Source: Streptomyces sp. GESEQ-35
GTDB taxonomy: Bacteria; Actinomycetota; Actinomycetes; Streptomycetales; Streptomycetaceae
Reading direction: 5' to 3'
NCBI RefSeq assembly: GCF_017948485.1
Contig: NZ_JAFFSX010000018.1
Location: forward strand, 124,001 to 188,000
DNA: 64,000 bases
The notes under the pieces are model-generated. The model was given only the letters and a program-made list of their open reading frames with translations, was not told the origin of the DNA and ran no database searches. Made by a program: the position numbers and the translations under genes. This document shows, in pieces, positions 34,072-42,504 of the stretch (positions within the stretch are counted from its first letter, which is position 1; each line of letters begins with the position of its first letter).

Positions 34072-35250
34072 CTAGAGCCCGCTGACCGGAAGTCGGCGGA
34101 ACTCGATCGTCTCGTACGTCCCGCTCGTTCCCGTCTCGTACAGGATCCCGACCGTGGCCCCGCTCACCTGCACCAGGTCGGAGTAGGCGGCCCGGCGGGT
34201 GTCGAGGGTGCGGGCCTTCCGGAAGGTCTTGCCGGCGTCCGTGCTGCGCCAGATCGCCATCGACTGGCGGACGGTGGGCACGGACGGGCCGGAGAACAGC
34301 AGTGGGCCGCCGGACACCTGGAGGACGCTGCCCTCCACCACCGGCACGTCGTTGAGGGTGTGCTGCACCCGGTAGAGGCGGTCCAGCTTCTGGGCGCCGC
34401 TGCTCGAATAGCTGTCCAGGCGGTTGCCGGTGCTCGTGCCGTTCTGGTCCCGGGAGTTGAAGTAGAGGCGGCCGTCGGGGAGCTGGGTGGCGGTGGATTC
34501 GTTGGCGTTGTTGTAGCCGTTGTAGGTGGTGTCGACGAAGCCCAGGTTCCAGGTCTGGCCGCCGTTGTCGCTGTAGAGGGCGTGGGCGCCGTAGTACTTG
34601 GGCTCCTGGCCGGTGTCGGTGGAGCCGGCGGGCGGGGCCGTCGAGTGGTTGGCGGGGACCACCAGCCGTCCGGTGTGGGGGCCGCGGGTCAGGGCGACGG
34701 CATGGCCCGGTCCGGTCGCGTACCAGCGCCAGTTCGAGGGCTTGACCCGGGCGGTGACATCGCGCGGCGCCGTGAAGCTGAGGCCGTCGTCCCAGCTGCG
34801 CTGCACGAACACCCGGCGGCTCTGTGCGGGCGTGACCTCGCCCCGCATGATCTGACTTTCCGTCACATCCCCGCTGTTGTAGGAGGTGAGCAGGACGACC
34901 GCGTCGGCGCGGGGGTCGAACACGGGCGCCGGGTTGCCCCGGGTGTCCCCGTTCCCGGCGGCGACGACCCTGAGCGGGCCCCAGGTGCAGCCGCCGTCGG
35001 CGGAGCGGCGCAGGACGACATCGATGTTCCCGGTGTCCCCGGCGCCGTCGCGTCTGCCCTCGGCGAAGGCGAGGATCGTGCCCTTGCGGGTCTTGACGGT
35101 GGCGGGGATGCGGTAGGTGTCGTAGCCGCCCTTCCCGGAGACGTACGGCAGCGAGGAGGTGCAGGCGGCTGCCGAGGCGGCCGTGGGCGCGGTGAGCGGA
35201 CTGAGGAGGAGTGCTGCGGTGACGAGGAGGGTGCGGCTCAGGAGTGTCAT
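34072..35250 (-). CDS. Secreted exo-alpha-sialidase (GH33-type, BNR repeats)
   Basis: 392 residues with a Sec signal peptide (LLVTAALLLSPLTAPTAASA). Sialidase features are the FRIP-type motif TYRIPATV (about 46), the acid loop FAEGRRDG, four Asp-box repeats (SADGGCTW, SWDDGLSF, SDNGGQTW, STDAGKTF), an ATGPGHAVALT strand, and Glu and Tyr candidates in NNANEST and RRAAYSDLVQ. It would release terminal sialic acid outside the cell for the importer at 27422-33033. I chose ATG 35250 (AGGGAG 5 nt upstream) over the adjoining GTG 35253. Confidence 0.88.
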   Translation of the reverse strand: MTLLSRTLLVTAALLLSPLTAPTAASAAACTSSLPYVSGKGGYDTYRIPATVKTRKGTILAFAEGRRDGAGDTGNIDVVLRRSADGGCTWGPLRVVAAGNGDTRGNPAPVFDPRADAVVLLTSYNSGDVTESQIMRGEVTPAQSRRVFVQRSWDDGLSFTAPRDVTARVKPSNWRWYATGPGHAVALTRGPHTGRLVVPANHSTAPPAGSTDTGQEPKYYGAHALYSDNGGQTWNLGFVDTTYNGYNNANESTATQLPDGRLYFNSRDQNGTSTGNRLDSYSSSGAQKLDRLYRVQHTLNDVPVVEGSVLQVSGGPLLFSGPSVPTVRQSMAIWRSTDAGKTFRKARTLDTRRAAYSDLVQVSGATVGILYETGTSGTYETIEFRRLPVSGL

Positions 35251-35283
35251 CACTCTCCCTGACGGATCGTCGGATGCTGTCCG

Positions 35284-35949
35284 TCACATGGTCCCCGGTG
35301 TGACCATCCCCGACTCGTACGCCACGATGACCAATTGCGCCCGGTCTCTCGCCCCCAGCTTCCCCATGATCCGGCTGACGTGGGTCTTCGCCGTCAGCGG
35401 GCTCAGGCCCAACGCCTCGGCGATCTCGGTGTTGTTGAGCCCGCGCGCGACGAGCGTGAGCACCTCCCGCTCGCGTTCGGAAAGGCATTCGGGTCCGACC
35501 TCCGCCGGCGGGGCCGAAGGGCTGCGCAGGAGTCGCTCGATCAGCCGTGCCGTGGGCCCCGGCGACAGCAGCGCCTCCCCGGCCGCCACCGTGCGGATCG
35601 CGTCCAGCAGTTCGGCCGGACGGGTGTCCTTGACCAGAAAGCCGGAGGCGCCGGCGCGCAGCGCGTCGACGATGTGCTCGTCGGTGTCGTAGGTGGTGAG
35701 GACGAGGACCTTCACCCCGGCGAGGTCCTCGTCCGCCGCGATGAGCCGCGTCGCCTCGATGCCGTCCAGGTCGGGCATGCGGATGTCCATCACGACGAGG
35801 TCGGCGCGTTCGCTGCGGGCCAGCCGCACGGCCTCGCGACCGGTGCCCGCCTGGCCGACGACCTCCATGTCGCGGGCCGACTCGACGAGCATGGCGAACG
35901 CGGCGCGGACGAGGGTCTGGTCGTCCGCGAGCAGCACTCGGATGGTCAT
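35284..35949 (-). CDS. NarL/LuxR-family response regulator
   Basis: 221 residues. Receiver domain with LLADDQTLVR, phosphoacceptor in LVVMDIRMPDLDG (Asp about 54), Thr in VLVLTTYDTDE and Lys in GFLVKDTRP. LuxR helix-turn-helix LSEREREVLTLVARGLNNTE, then ALGLSPLTAKTHVSRIMGKL. It overlaps the kinase gene by ATGA and lies in a unit with an MMPL exporter, which it probably controls. Confidence 0.92.
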   Translation of the reverse strand: MTIRVLLADDQTLVRAAFAMLVESARDMEVVGQAGTGREAVRLARSERADLVVMDIRMPDLDGIEATRLIAADEDLAGVKVLVLTTYDTDEHIVDALRAGASGFLVKDTRPAELLDAIRTVAAGEALLSPGPTARLIERLLRSPSAPPAEVGPECLSEREREVLTLVARGLNNTEIAEALGLSPLTAKTHVSRIMGKLGARDRAQLVIVAYESGMVTPGTM

Positions 35950-37166
35950 CCGGTCCCTTCCAGGGTGGTCATGGGCAGTACGGCGGCCACCTCGAAGCCG
36001 CCCTGTGACCGCGGTCCGGCGTCGAGGGTGCCGCCCACGCTGCGGGCCCGCTCCCGCATGCCGACGATCCCGAAGCCGGGCTGTGCGGCACCCGGGGACC
36101 CGGTGCCGTCGTCGGTGACCGCGAGGTACAGGGCGCCTTCCTTCTCGTACAGGTCGAGGCGTACGGCCGGTTCGGGCCCGGCGTGCCGTACGACGTTGGT
36201 CAGCGCCTCCTGGACGATGCGGTAGACGGCGGCGCCGACGGCGGGCGGGGCCTGCCGTATCCGTACCGTCTGCTCCACCCGCGCGCCCGCCAGCCGGGCG
36301 GTCTGCACGAGGTCGGGCACACCGTCGAGGCCGGGCAGCGGGCCGCGGGCGTCGGGCGAGCCGTGCTCCCGCAGCACCTCCAGGGTCGTACGCAGCTCGC
36401 CGCGCGCGGTGCGGCAGGTGCCGGCGATGTCGTCGAGGGCCTTGGCGACCGTCTCCCGGTCGAGGCGTTCGGGGTCGGCGGCCAGGACGTGCGCGGCGAC
36501 GGAGGTCTGCACGCCGATGAGGGTGATGCTGTGCGCGAGCAGGTCGTGCAGGTCCCGGGCGATGCGCAGGCGTTCCTCGGCGACGCGGCGGCGGGCCTCC
36601 TCCTCGCGGGTGCGTTCGGCCCGTTCGGCGCGTTCGACGATGGCGCGGACGTACTGGCGGTAGAAGCGGACGTCGATGCCGAGGAAGAGGACGGCGATGA
36701 TCCAGCCGGAGATCCGCAGGAGCTCCACCACCCCGTCGGGGTTGGTGAGGGCGTTGATGATCAGCGTCACGCCGAGGATCGTGGTGCCGGTGAGCAGCGT
36801 ACGGCGCACCGTGCCGGTCGCCGCGATCGTGTACAGCACCACCATGGTCGCCGGAATAGGCGCGGAGTGGTTGTTGTCGAGGGCGTGGTACAGCGCGACG
36901 CAGGGCATCGCCACGAGCAGGACCAGCACAGGGCGGCGCCGCCGCCACACGAGCGGCACATGCGCGGCGAGGAGCAGGGTCCAGCCGAGCGCGTCGGGCC
37001 GCAGCCCGTCGTTGACGAGCAGGGCGAGGGCCGTCGCGACGACGGCGAGCGCCCCGGCCAGCAGCGCGTCGTTGCGCATGCCGTGCGGGGCGGTGCGGGG
37101 GTCGCGGTTGATCGCCGCCATGACCCGCTCGCCGAGGCGGGGAGGTGCCGTGGTGGGTGTCTGCAC
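35946..37166 (-). CDS. Sensor histidine kinase (HisKA_3 family)
   Basis: 406 residues. Five or so membrane helices occupy about 33-170. The phosphoacceptor helix is RLRIARDLHDLLAHSITLIG (His about 213), preceded by a charged coiled coil (RAIVERAERAERTREEEARR). The HATPase domain has YRIVQEALTNVVRHAGPEPA and PGFGIVGMRERARS. The sensing part is only the membrane domain, as in DesK-like kinases that sense bilayer or lipophilic signals. The MMPL gene is 55 bp upstream on the same strand. Confidence 0.9.
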   Translation of the reverse strand: MQTPTTAPPRLGERVMAAINRDPRTAPHGMRNDALLAGALAVVATALALLVNDGLRPDALGWTLLLAAHVPLVWRRRRPVLVLLVAMPCVALYHALDNNHSAPIPATMVVLYTIAATGTVRRTLLTGTTILGVTLIINALTNPDGVVELLRISGWIIAVLFLGIDVRFYRQYVRAIVERAERAERTREEEARRRVAEERLRIARDLHDLLAHSITLIGVQTSVAAHVLAADPERLDRETVAKALDDIAGTCRTARGELRTTLEVLREHGSPDARGPLPGLDGVPDLVQTARLAGARVEQTVRIRQAPPAVGAAVYRIVQEALTNVVRHAGPEPAVRLDLYEKEGALYLAVTDDGTGSPGAAQPGFGIVGMRERARSVGGTLDAGPRSQGGFEVAAVLPMTTLEGTG

Positions 37167-37221
37167 AGGGTCATCTTCCGTGCGGAGGGCGCCCCTCCGG
37201 GAGGGAGGGGCGCCTGTTCGG

Positions 37222-39309
37222 TCAGTGGGCGGACGCGGTCACCGGCTCGGGTTCCTTCGGCGGCACCGGCGGTTCGGGCTCGCGGGAGAGGCGGCCCGGC
37301 CACCACACCTTGCGGCGCAGCGCGACGCTCGCGCTGGTGACCAGGTAGGTGCGGACGAGGAAGGTGTCGAGCAGGACGCCCACCGCGATGACGAAGCCCA
37401 GCTCGACGAGTTGGACGAGCGGCATGTTGGTGAGCACCGCGAAGGTGGCCGCGAGGACCAGTCCCGCGGAGGCGATGACCCCGCCCGTCGTCCGTAGCGC
37501 GGTCAGGGCGGCTGCCACCGGCTCGGCGCCCTTCAGCGCCTCCTCCCGCATCCGGTGCATCAGGAAGATGCCGTAGTCGACACCGAGGGCGACGAGGAAC
37601 ACGAAGGACAGCAGCCCGAGTCCGGGGTCGGTGCCCTCGAAGCCGAACACCGGCCCGAAGACCAGCCCGCCGATGCCGAGCGCCGCGCCCCACACCGCGA
37701 CCACGGCGGCCACCAGCAGCAGCGGCGCGACGATGCTGCGCAGCAGCGCGACGAGGATCAGCAGGACCGAGAGCAGCACGATCGGCACGACGATCAGCCG
37801 GTCGCGGGCGTTGGCGTCCTTGAGGTCGATCTGCTCGGCGCTCCCTCCGCCGACGTAGGAGCCGTCGAGCCGGTCGCGCAGATCCTCGATGGTGCGGGTC
37901 TCGCCCGGGGACTGCGGCGGGGCGGCGGCGAGTACGGAGATCTCGGTCCAGCCGTCGCCACTGCGACCGCGTTCGGCGCTCTCCACGCCGCCCGTGTCGC
38001 GGATGTCGGCCAGGGCGGCGTCGGCGCGGTCGGTGGGCGCGATGACGCTGATGGGCTGCGTGCCCTGCTCGGGGTAGGCCTTGGCCAGGGTCTCCATGGC
38101 GGCCACGGCTTCGGGCTTGCTGGTGAAGGAGTCCTCCTGCTTGATGGTGCCGGGCAGGTTCAGCGTGCCCAGCGCGAGCGCCCCGAGCAGGACCGCGCCG
38201 CCGGCGAGCACGGTCAGCGGACGCCGCCCGGCGGAGCTGCCCATCGCGGAGAACAGCGACCGGCGGACCTTGGGTGTACTGCCGTAGCGCGGCACCAGCG
38301 GCCAGAACACCCGCCGGCCCAGCAGCACCAGCAGCGCGGGCAGCAGGGTCAGCATGGCCACCAGCGCGCACAGCACGCCGAGGGCGCCGAGCGGGCCCAT
38401 GCCCCGGCTGGAGTTGAGGTCGGCGGCAAGCAGGCACAGCAGTCCGGCGGCGACGGTGCCCGAGGAGGCGAGCACGGCGGGCCCGCAGCCGCGCAGGGCG
38501 GTGACCATGGCGTCGTACGGCCGCTCGATGCGCCGCAGTTCCTCCCGGTACCGGGAGACGAGCAGCAGCGCGTAGTCGGTCCCCGCGCCGATCACGAGGA
38601 TCGTCATGATGCCGGAACTCTGGCCGGACACGGACGTCCCGAACCACTGGTTGAGCCCGTAGGCGAGGCCCATCGACAGATAGTCGGCCACACCGGCGAC
38701 GAAGAGCGGCACCAGCCACAGGAACGGGCTGCGGTAGATGAGGATCAGCAGCAGCGCGACGACCGCGAGGGCGGTGTAGAGCAGCGGTCCGTCGAGCGAG
38801 TCGTAGACCTCGGAGGCGTCCGTGTCGAGCGCCTCCGAACCGCCGACGTCGACGCTCAGCCCGTCGCCGCCCTGCGCGATGTCCCGTACGTCGATGACCA
38901 GCTCGTCCCGGGCCTTCTCGTCCGTGCCGGGCTCGGTGCTGGCCACCGGGTACATCAGGGTGGTGCCGTCCCGGGACGGGACGGCGGCCGGTTCGCCGGT
39001 CAGCGTGTGCGCACCCGCGATCGACTCGATCTGGTCGGCGGCGGTGGTCTTGTCGGCGGCGGTCAGCCCGCCGTCGCGGTGGTAGACGACGACCATCTCG
39101 GTGGCCTCACCACCGGGCAGCCGCTCCTGGATCTTGGCGACCTGCGTGGAGTCGGCGCTGGCCGGCAGATAGTCGACGGCACGGTCACGCTGGACGTCGC
39201 CCAGCTTCGAGGCGAACGGCGAGGCGATCGCCAGTACGGCGATCCACAGCCCGAGCAGCAGCCAGGGCACGGCACGCCGCCGCCGTACGGATGTCTTTGC
39301 GGCCCCCAT
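37222..39309 (-). CDS. MMPL-family (RND-type) membrane exporter
   Basis: 695 residues with twelve predicted helices in two repeats of 1+5. Each repeat has a long exterior loop (about 40-165 and 390-510). MMPL marks are IGAGTDYALLLVSRYREELR after helix 4 and LGVDYGIFLMHRMREEALKG in the second half, with the DxxY pairs proposed to carry protons. Such proteins export lipids, siderophores or drugs. It opens a unit with a kinase and regulator, which suggests envelope-stress or drug-inducible expression. Confidence 0.9.
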   Translation of the reverse strand: MGAAKTSVRRRRAVPWLLLGLWIAVLAIASPFASKLGDVQRDRAVDYLPASADSTQVAKIQERLPGGEATEMVVVYHRDGGLTAADKTTAADQIESIAGAHTLTGEPAAVPSRDGTTLMYPVASTEPGTDEKARDELVIDVRDIAQGGDGLSVDVGGSEALDTDASEVYDSLDGPLLYTALAVVALLLILIYRSPFLWLVPLFVAGVADYLSMGLAYGLNQWFGTSVSGQSSGIMTILVIGAGTDYALLLVSRYREELRRIERPYDAMVTALRGCGPAVLASSGTVAAGLLCLLAADLNSSRGMGPLGALGVLCALVAMLTLLPALLVLLGRRVFWPLVPRYGSTPKVRRSLFSAMGSSAGRRPLTVLAGGAVLLGALALGTLNLPGTIKQEDSFTSKPEAVAAMETLAKAYPEQGTQPISVIAPTDRADAALADIRDTGGVESAERGRSGDGWTEISVLAAAPPQSPGETRTIEDLRDRLDGSYVGGGSAEQIDLKDANARDRLIVVPIVLLSVLLILVALLRSIVAPLLLVAAVVAVWGAALGIGGLVFGPVFGFEGTDPGLGLLSFVFLVALGVDYGIFLMHRMREEALKGAEPVAAALTALRTTGGVIASAGLVLAATFAVLTNMPLVQLVELGFVIAVGVLLDTFLVRTYLVTSASVALRRKVWWPGRLSREPEPPVPPKEPEPVTASAH

Positions 39310-39458
39310 GTGACGGGCCTCCCTCCGGTCGGGGTGTCTGGGTCGTTCTCCAGACTCCCGGCGGGAGGGGGGCTGTTCGTCGCGCGTGAGGGCGAGTTAA
39401 GGGGTACTGCCAGGGGCGGCACGGAGGCCGCTTTACTCCCTGGGGAGTACGGCCACGA

Positions 39459-40106
39459 CTACGACGGTGTACGCGCCGCCGCCAGCAGCCGGCTCACGTC
39501 GTCCCCGCAGATCGTGAGCGCCGCGCCCACCGTGCTGAGCACGTCCCGCTCGGCCGGTGTGTACGGGCCGTCCGCGAGGGCGATCCGGGCGCCCTGGAGC
39601 AGGATCGACTCCCGGCCCGGGGCGGCGAGGTGCGGGGCCAGCGGGTCGAGGGCCTCGTGGAGCTCTATGGCCAGGCCCGCACCGCAGGGTTCGCCGTAGA
39701 CCCGGCCGGTGTCCGCGGCGAGCGCCTCGACCAGGGCGTTCAGCTGGTCCTCCGTGCAGTCGCCGAAGCCGGCGGCGCGGACCTCGGTCGCGGCGGCCTC
39801 CAGGGCCGTACGGCTACAGGTGCCGCCCGCGGCGAGGACCGCGAGGGCGACGGTGTGCACGGCGTCGCGGAGCATCGCGGAGAAACGGGTGGTCGTCGGA
39901 TGGTCGAGGACGTCCGTGCCGAAGTGCCGGCGACAGGCAGCACACTCCACGACCGGCCCGGTCTCGCCGCGCGGCAGCACGGGCACACCGAGCAGAATGA
40001 ACCGGCGCCGGCCGGCCAGCCGCTGGTAATTCCGGTCGCCCCCGCATCCGGGACAGAAGAACTCGCCGTCGCCGACGGCACTCCACGCGGTACGGGTGCC
40101 CAGCAT
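39459..40106 (-). CDS. TerB-like protein with N-terminal zinc ribbon
   Basis: 215 residues from ATG 40106. The N-terminal 65 residues hold a zinc ribbon (EFFCPGCGGDRNY and VECAACRRHFG). The helical remainder resembles the TerB/tellurite-resistance fold, with FSAMLRDAVHTVALAVLAAG and the acidic IALADGPYTPAERDVLSTVG, which is the usual TerB metal-site region. The role is unknown; a stress- or metal-linked scaffold function is inferred from the family. No ter genes are nearby. Confidence 0.7.
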   Translation of the reverse strand: MLGTRTAWSAVGDGEFFCPGCGGDRNYQRLAGRRRFILLGVPVLPRGETGPVVECAACRRHFGTDVLDHPTTTRFSAMLRDAVHTVALAVLAAGGTCSRTALEAAATEVRAAGFGDCTEDQLNALVEALAADTGRVYGEPCGAGLAIELHEALDPLAPHLAAPGRESILLQGARIALADGPYTPAERDVLSTVGAALTICGDDVSRLLAAARTPS

Positions 40107-40282
40107 GCGCGCACGCCTGACAGCACGGCCGTCTCGTCCCCGTCCAGGCAGCACGTCGCACCTCCGTAACCCCACGGCAACATCGCCGCGCCTGCGTGAT
40201 GTTAGCCACATTGTTGAGCTGGAGTCAGCACCCAGGACGAGACCTACCCGTGACCTGCACAGGGATTGGCCGGAAAACGACA

Positions 40283-40315
40283 GGCCCGGCCTGCCGGTAT
40301 ACAGCGGACCGGGCC
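40283..40315 (-). terminator. Hairpin downstream of leuA
   Basis: GGCCCGG (40283-40289) pairs with CCGGGCC (40309-40315). On the minus strand it is followed by TGTCGTTTTCC, which gives a short U-tract. It lies about 95 bp after the leuA stop, beyond repeat copy 3. Confidence 0.55.
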
Positions 40316-40336
40316 ATAAAAACCCTGGGTACTACA

Positions 40337-40408
40337 GCCCCGATAGGGGCGCGGGGAACTGCGCGACCAGCCACGACGGCGCCGCACTCGACCGACGCCC
40401 CATCGCGG
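40337..40408 (-). repeat. Intergenic hairpin repeat, copy 3
   Basis: Has GCCCC-GATA-GGGGC (40337-40350, a shortened stem), then GCGGGGAACTGCGCGACCAG and CCACGACGG. The tail ATCGCGGCACTACC (40402-40415) matches copy 1 and includes the stop codon of leuA (TAG at 40411-40413, minus strand). Confidence 0.88.
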
Positions 40409-40410
40409 CA

Positions 40411-42156
40411 CTACCCCTCGTCGCCTCCACCCGCGGAGCGACCCGCCCTGTTGACGGCGGAGACGACCGCCTTCAGCGACGCCCGCGTCGTGTTCGCATC
40501 GATGCCGATACCCCACAGAACCTTGTCGCCGATCGCACACTCGATATAGGACGCGGCCTGCGCGGACGCACCCTCGCTCATCGTGTGCTCCTGGTAGTCC
40601 AGCAGCCGTACGTCGATGCCGACGGACTGAAGGGCGTCGAAGAAGGCCGAGATCGGACCGTTGCCGGTACCGGACAGCACGGTGTCCGTGCCGTCGACCG
40701 CCGCCTCGACGGTGAGCGTGTCCACGCCGTCGGTGTCGGTGGTGGACTGGCCGTTCTTGACCTGGATGCGGCCCCACGCGTTGCCGGGGTTCGGCAGGTA
40801 CTCGTCCTGGAAGGCGGCCCAGATGTCCTTCGGCGTGACCTCGCCGCCCTCGGCGTCCGTCTTCGCCTGGATGATCTTCGAGAACTCGATCTGCATCCGG
40901 CGCGGCAGGTCCAGCTTGTGCTCGTTCTTCAGGACGTACGCCACACCGCCCTTGCCGGACTGCGAGTTGACGCGGATCACGGCCTCGTAGGAGCGGCCGA
41001 CGTCCTTCGGGTCGATCGGCAGGTACGGCACCGCCCACTCGATGTCGTCGACGGTGACGCCCTTGGCGGCCGCGTCGGCCTCCATCGCGTCGAAGCCCTT
41101 CTTGATGGCGTCCTGGTGGGAGCCGGAGAAGGACGTGTAGACCAGGTCGCCCACGTACGGGTGGCGCGGGTGGACCTCCATCTGGTTGCAGTACTCCCAC
41201 GTACGACGGATCTCGTCGATGTCGGAGAAGTCGATCTGCGGGTCGACGCCCTGGGAGAAGAGGTTCATGCCCAGGGTGACCAGGTCGACGTTGCCGGTGC
41301 GCTCGCCCTGTCCGAACAGACAGCCCTCGACACGGTCGGCGCCGGCCATCAGCGCCAGCTCGGCGGCGGCCACGGCCGTACCGCGGTCGTTGTGGGGGTG
41401 GATCGACAGGACGACGTGCTCGCGGCGGGTCAGGTTGCGGCCCATCCACTCGAAACGGTCCGCGTGCGTGGACGGCGTGGAACGCTCCACGGTGGCGGGC
41501 AGGTTGAGGATGATCTCGCGCCCCGGGCCGGGCTGCCACACATCCATGACCGCCTCGCAGACCTCCAGCGCGAAGTCCAGCTCGGTGTCGGTGAAGATCT
41601 CCGGCGAGTACTGGTAGCCGAACTCCGTCTCCGGGCCCAGCAGCTTCTCGGCGTACTCCATGACCAGCCGCGTGCCGTCGACGGCGATCTGCTTGATCTC
41701 GTCCTTGGAGCCGCGGAAGACGACCCGGCGGAAGACCGGGGCGGTGGCGTTGTAGAGGTGGACGGTGGCCCGCTTGGCGCCCTTCAGGGACTCCACCGTG
41801 CGCTCGATCAGGTCCTCGCGGGCCTGGGTCAGTACGGAGATGGTGACATCGTCGGGGATCGCGCCCTCTTCCTCGACGATGGAGCGCACGAAGTCGAAGT
41901 CGGTCTGGCCGGAGGCCGGGAAACCGACCTCGATCTCCTTGTAGCCCATCTTGACCAGCAGGTCGAACATCGCGCGCTTGCGCGCGGGCGACATGGGGTC
42001 GATCAGGGACTGGTTGCCGTCGCGCAGGTCGGTGGAGAGCCAGCGGGGGGCGGCGGTGATCCGCTGTCCCGGCCAGGTGCGGTCGGCGATGTCGACCTGC
42101 TCGTACCGGCCGTACTTGTGGATCGGCATGGAACTGGGCTGCTGGCGGTTCGCCAT
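40411..42156 (-). CDS. leuA: 2-isopropylmalate synthase
   Basis: 581 residues, the long actinobacterial form. It condenses acetyl-CoA with 2-oxoisovalerate, the first step of leucine synthesis. Catalytic TIM barrel: STDLRDGNQSLIDPMSPARK (Arg and metal Asp), the HxH metal ligands in LSIHPHNDRGTAVAAAELAL and GCLFGQGERTGNVDLVTLGM. The C-terminal LeuA dimer/regulatory domain (about 440-565) ends with DKVLWGIGIDANTTRASLKA, where leucine binds for feedback inhibition. GAGGAG (minus strand, 42166-42171) precedes the ATG. A leucine leader peptide lies upstream. Confidence 0.97.
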   Translation of the reverse strand: MANRQQPSSMPIHKYGRYEQVDIADRTWPGQRITAAPRWLSTDLRDGNQSLIDPMSPARKRAMFDLLVKMGYKEIEVGFPASGQTDFDFVRSIVEEEGAIPDDVTISVLTQAREDLIERTVESLKGAKRATVHLYNATAPVFRRVVFRGSKDEIKQIAVDGTRLVMEYAEKLLGPETEFGYQYSPEIFTDTELDFALEVCEAVMDVWQPGPGREIILNLPATVERSTPSTHADRFEWMGRNLTRREHVVLSIHPHNDRGTAVAAAELALMAGADRVEGCLFGQGERTGNVDLVTLGMNLFSQGVDPQIDFSDIDEIRRTWEYCNQMEVHPRHPYVGDLVYTSFSGSHQDAIKKGFDAMEADAAAKGVTVDDIEWAVPYLPIDPKDVGRSYEAVIRVNSQSGKGGVAYVLKNEHKLDLPRRMQIEFSKIIQAKTDAEGGEVTPKDIWAAFQDEYLPNPGNAWGRIQVKNGQSTTDTDGVDTLTVEAAVDGTDTVLSGTGNGPISAFFDALQSVGIDVRLLDYQEHTMSEGASAQAASYIECAIGDKVLWGIGIDANTTRASLKAVVSAVNRAGRSAGGGDEG

Positions 42157-42188
42157 GGTGCGGGGCTCCTCAGGGTGTCCGGAAGGAC

Positions 42189-42231
42189 GGCCGACGACGC
42201 AACACCAAGCACCGCGGGGAGGGAGTCGGCC
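42189..42231 (-). promoter_or_regulatory. leuA leader hairpin (attenuator region)
   Basis: GGCCGAC (42189-42195) and GTCGGCC (42225-42231) form a perfect 7-bp stem between the end of the leader peptide (42236) and the leuA ribosome site (42166-42171). A ribosome that stalls at the leucine codons or runs to the leader stop would affect this stem differently. Its exact partner structures cannot be settled by eye. Confidence 0.55.
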
Positions 42232-42235
42232 TCGA

Positions 42236-42295
42236 CTACAGGCCCTCGCCGCGGCAGCTAAGGAGAAGCAGCCCGAAACACATGATGCGCAGCAT
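42236..42295 (-). CDS. leuL: leuA leader peptide
   Basis: A 19-codon frame reading MLRIMCFGLLLLSCRGEGL. Codons 9-12 are four consecutive leucines (CTG CTT CTC CTT), two of them the uncommon CTT. It ends 79 nt before the leuA start on the same strand. Leucine-rich leaders before leuA in actinobacteria are known attenuation devices: shortage of charged leucyl-tRNA stalls the ribosome and raises leuA expression. Confidence 0.85.
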   Translation of the reverse strand: MLRIMCFGLLLLSCRGEGL

Positions 42296-42348
42296 GCTAG
42301 CGGAGCCGCTCCCGGATACGGGCTTCTGTATCAATATGCGGGACTACA

Positions 42349-42400
42349 GCGCCCCGCCAGGGGCGCGGGGAACTGCGCGCCCAGCCACACACGGCCCGCG
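42349..42400 (-). repeat. Intergenic hairpin repeat, copy 4
   Basis: GCGCCCC (42349-42355)-GCCA-GGGGCGC (42360-42366), then GGGGAACTGCGCGCCCAGCC and ACACACGGCCCGCG. Unlike the other copies it lies between divergent genes (leuA leader and metalloprotease), not downstream of a gene. The remaining 100 bp to the protease start show no other clear feature. Confidence 0.88.
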
Positions 42401-42504
42401 GCCAATAACACAGCGCAACCACCTATGACGCAAACGTCCCCACATTTCACCAATCAAGGTCGCCGATAGTGACAGAAAGCTAACGCAGTGCCATCGTGCC
42501 GGGC

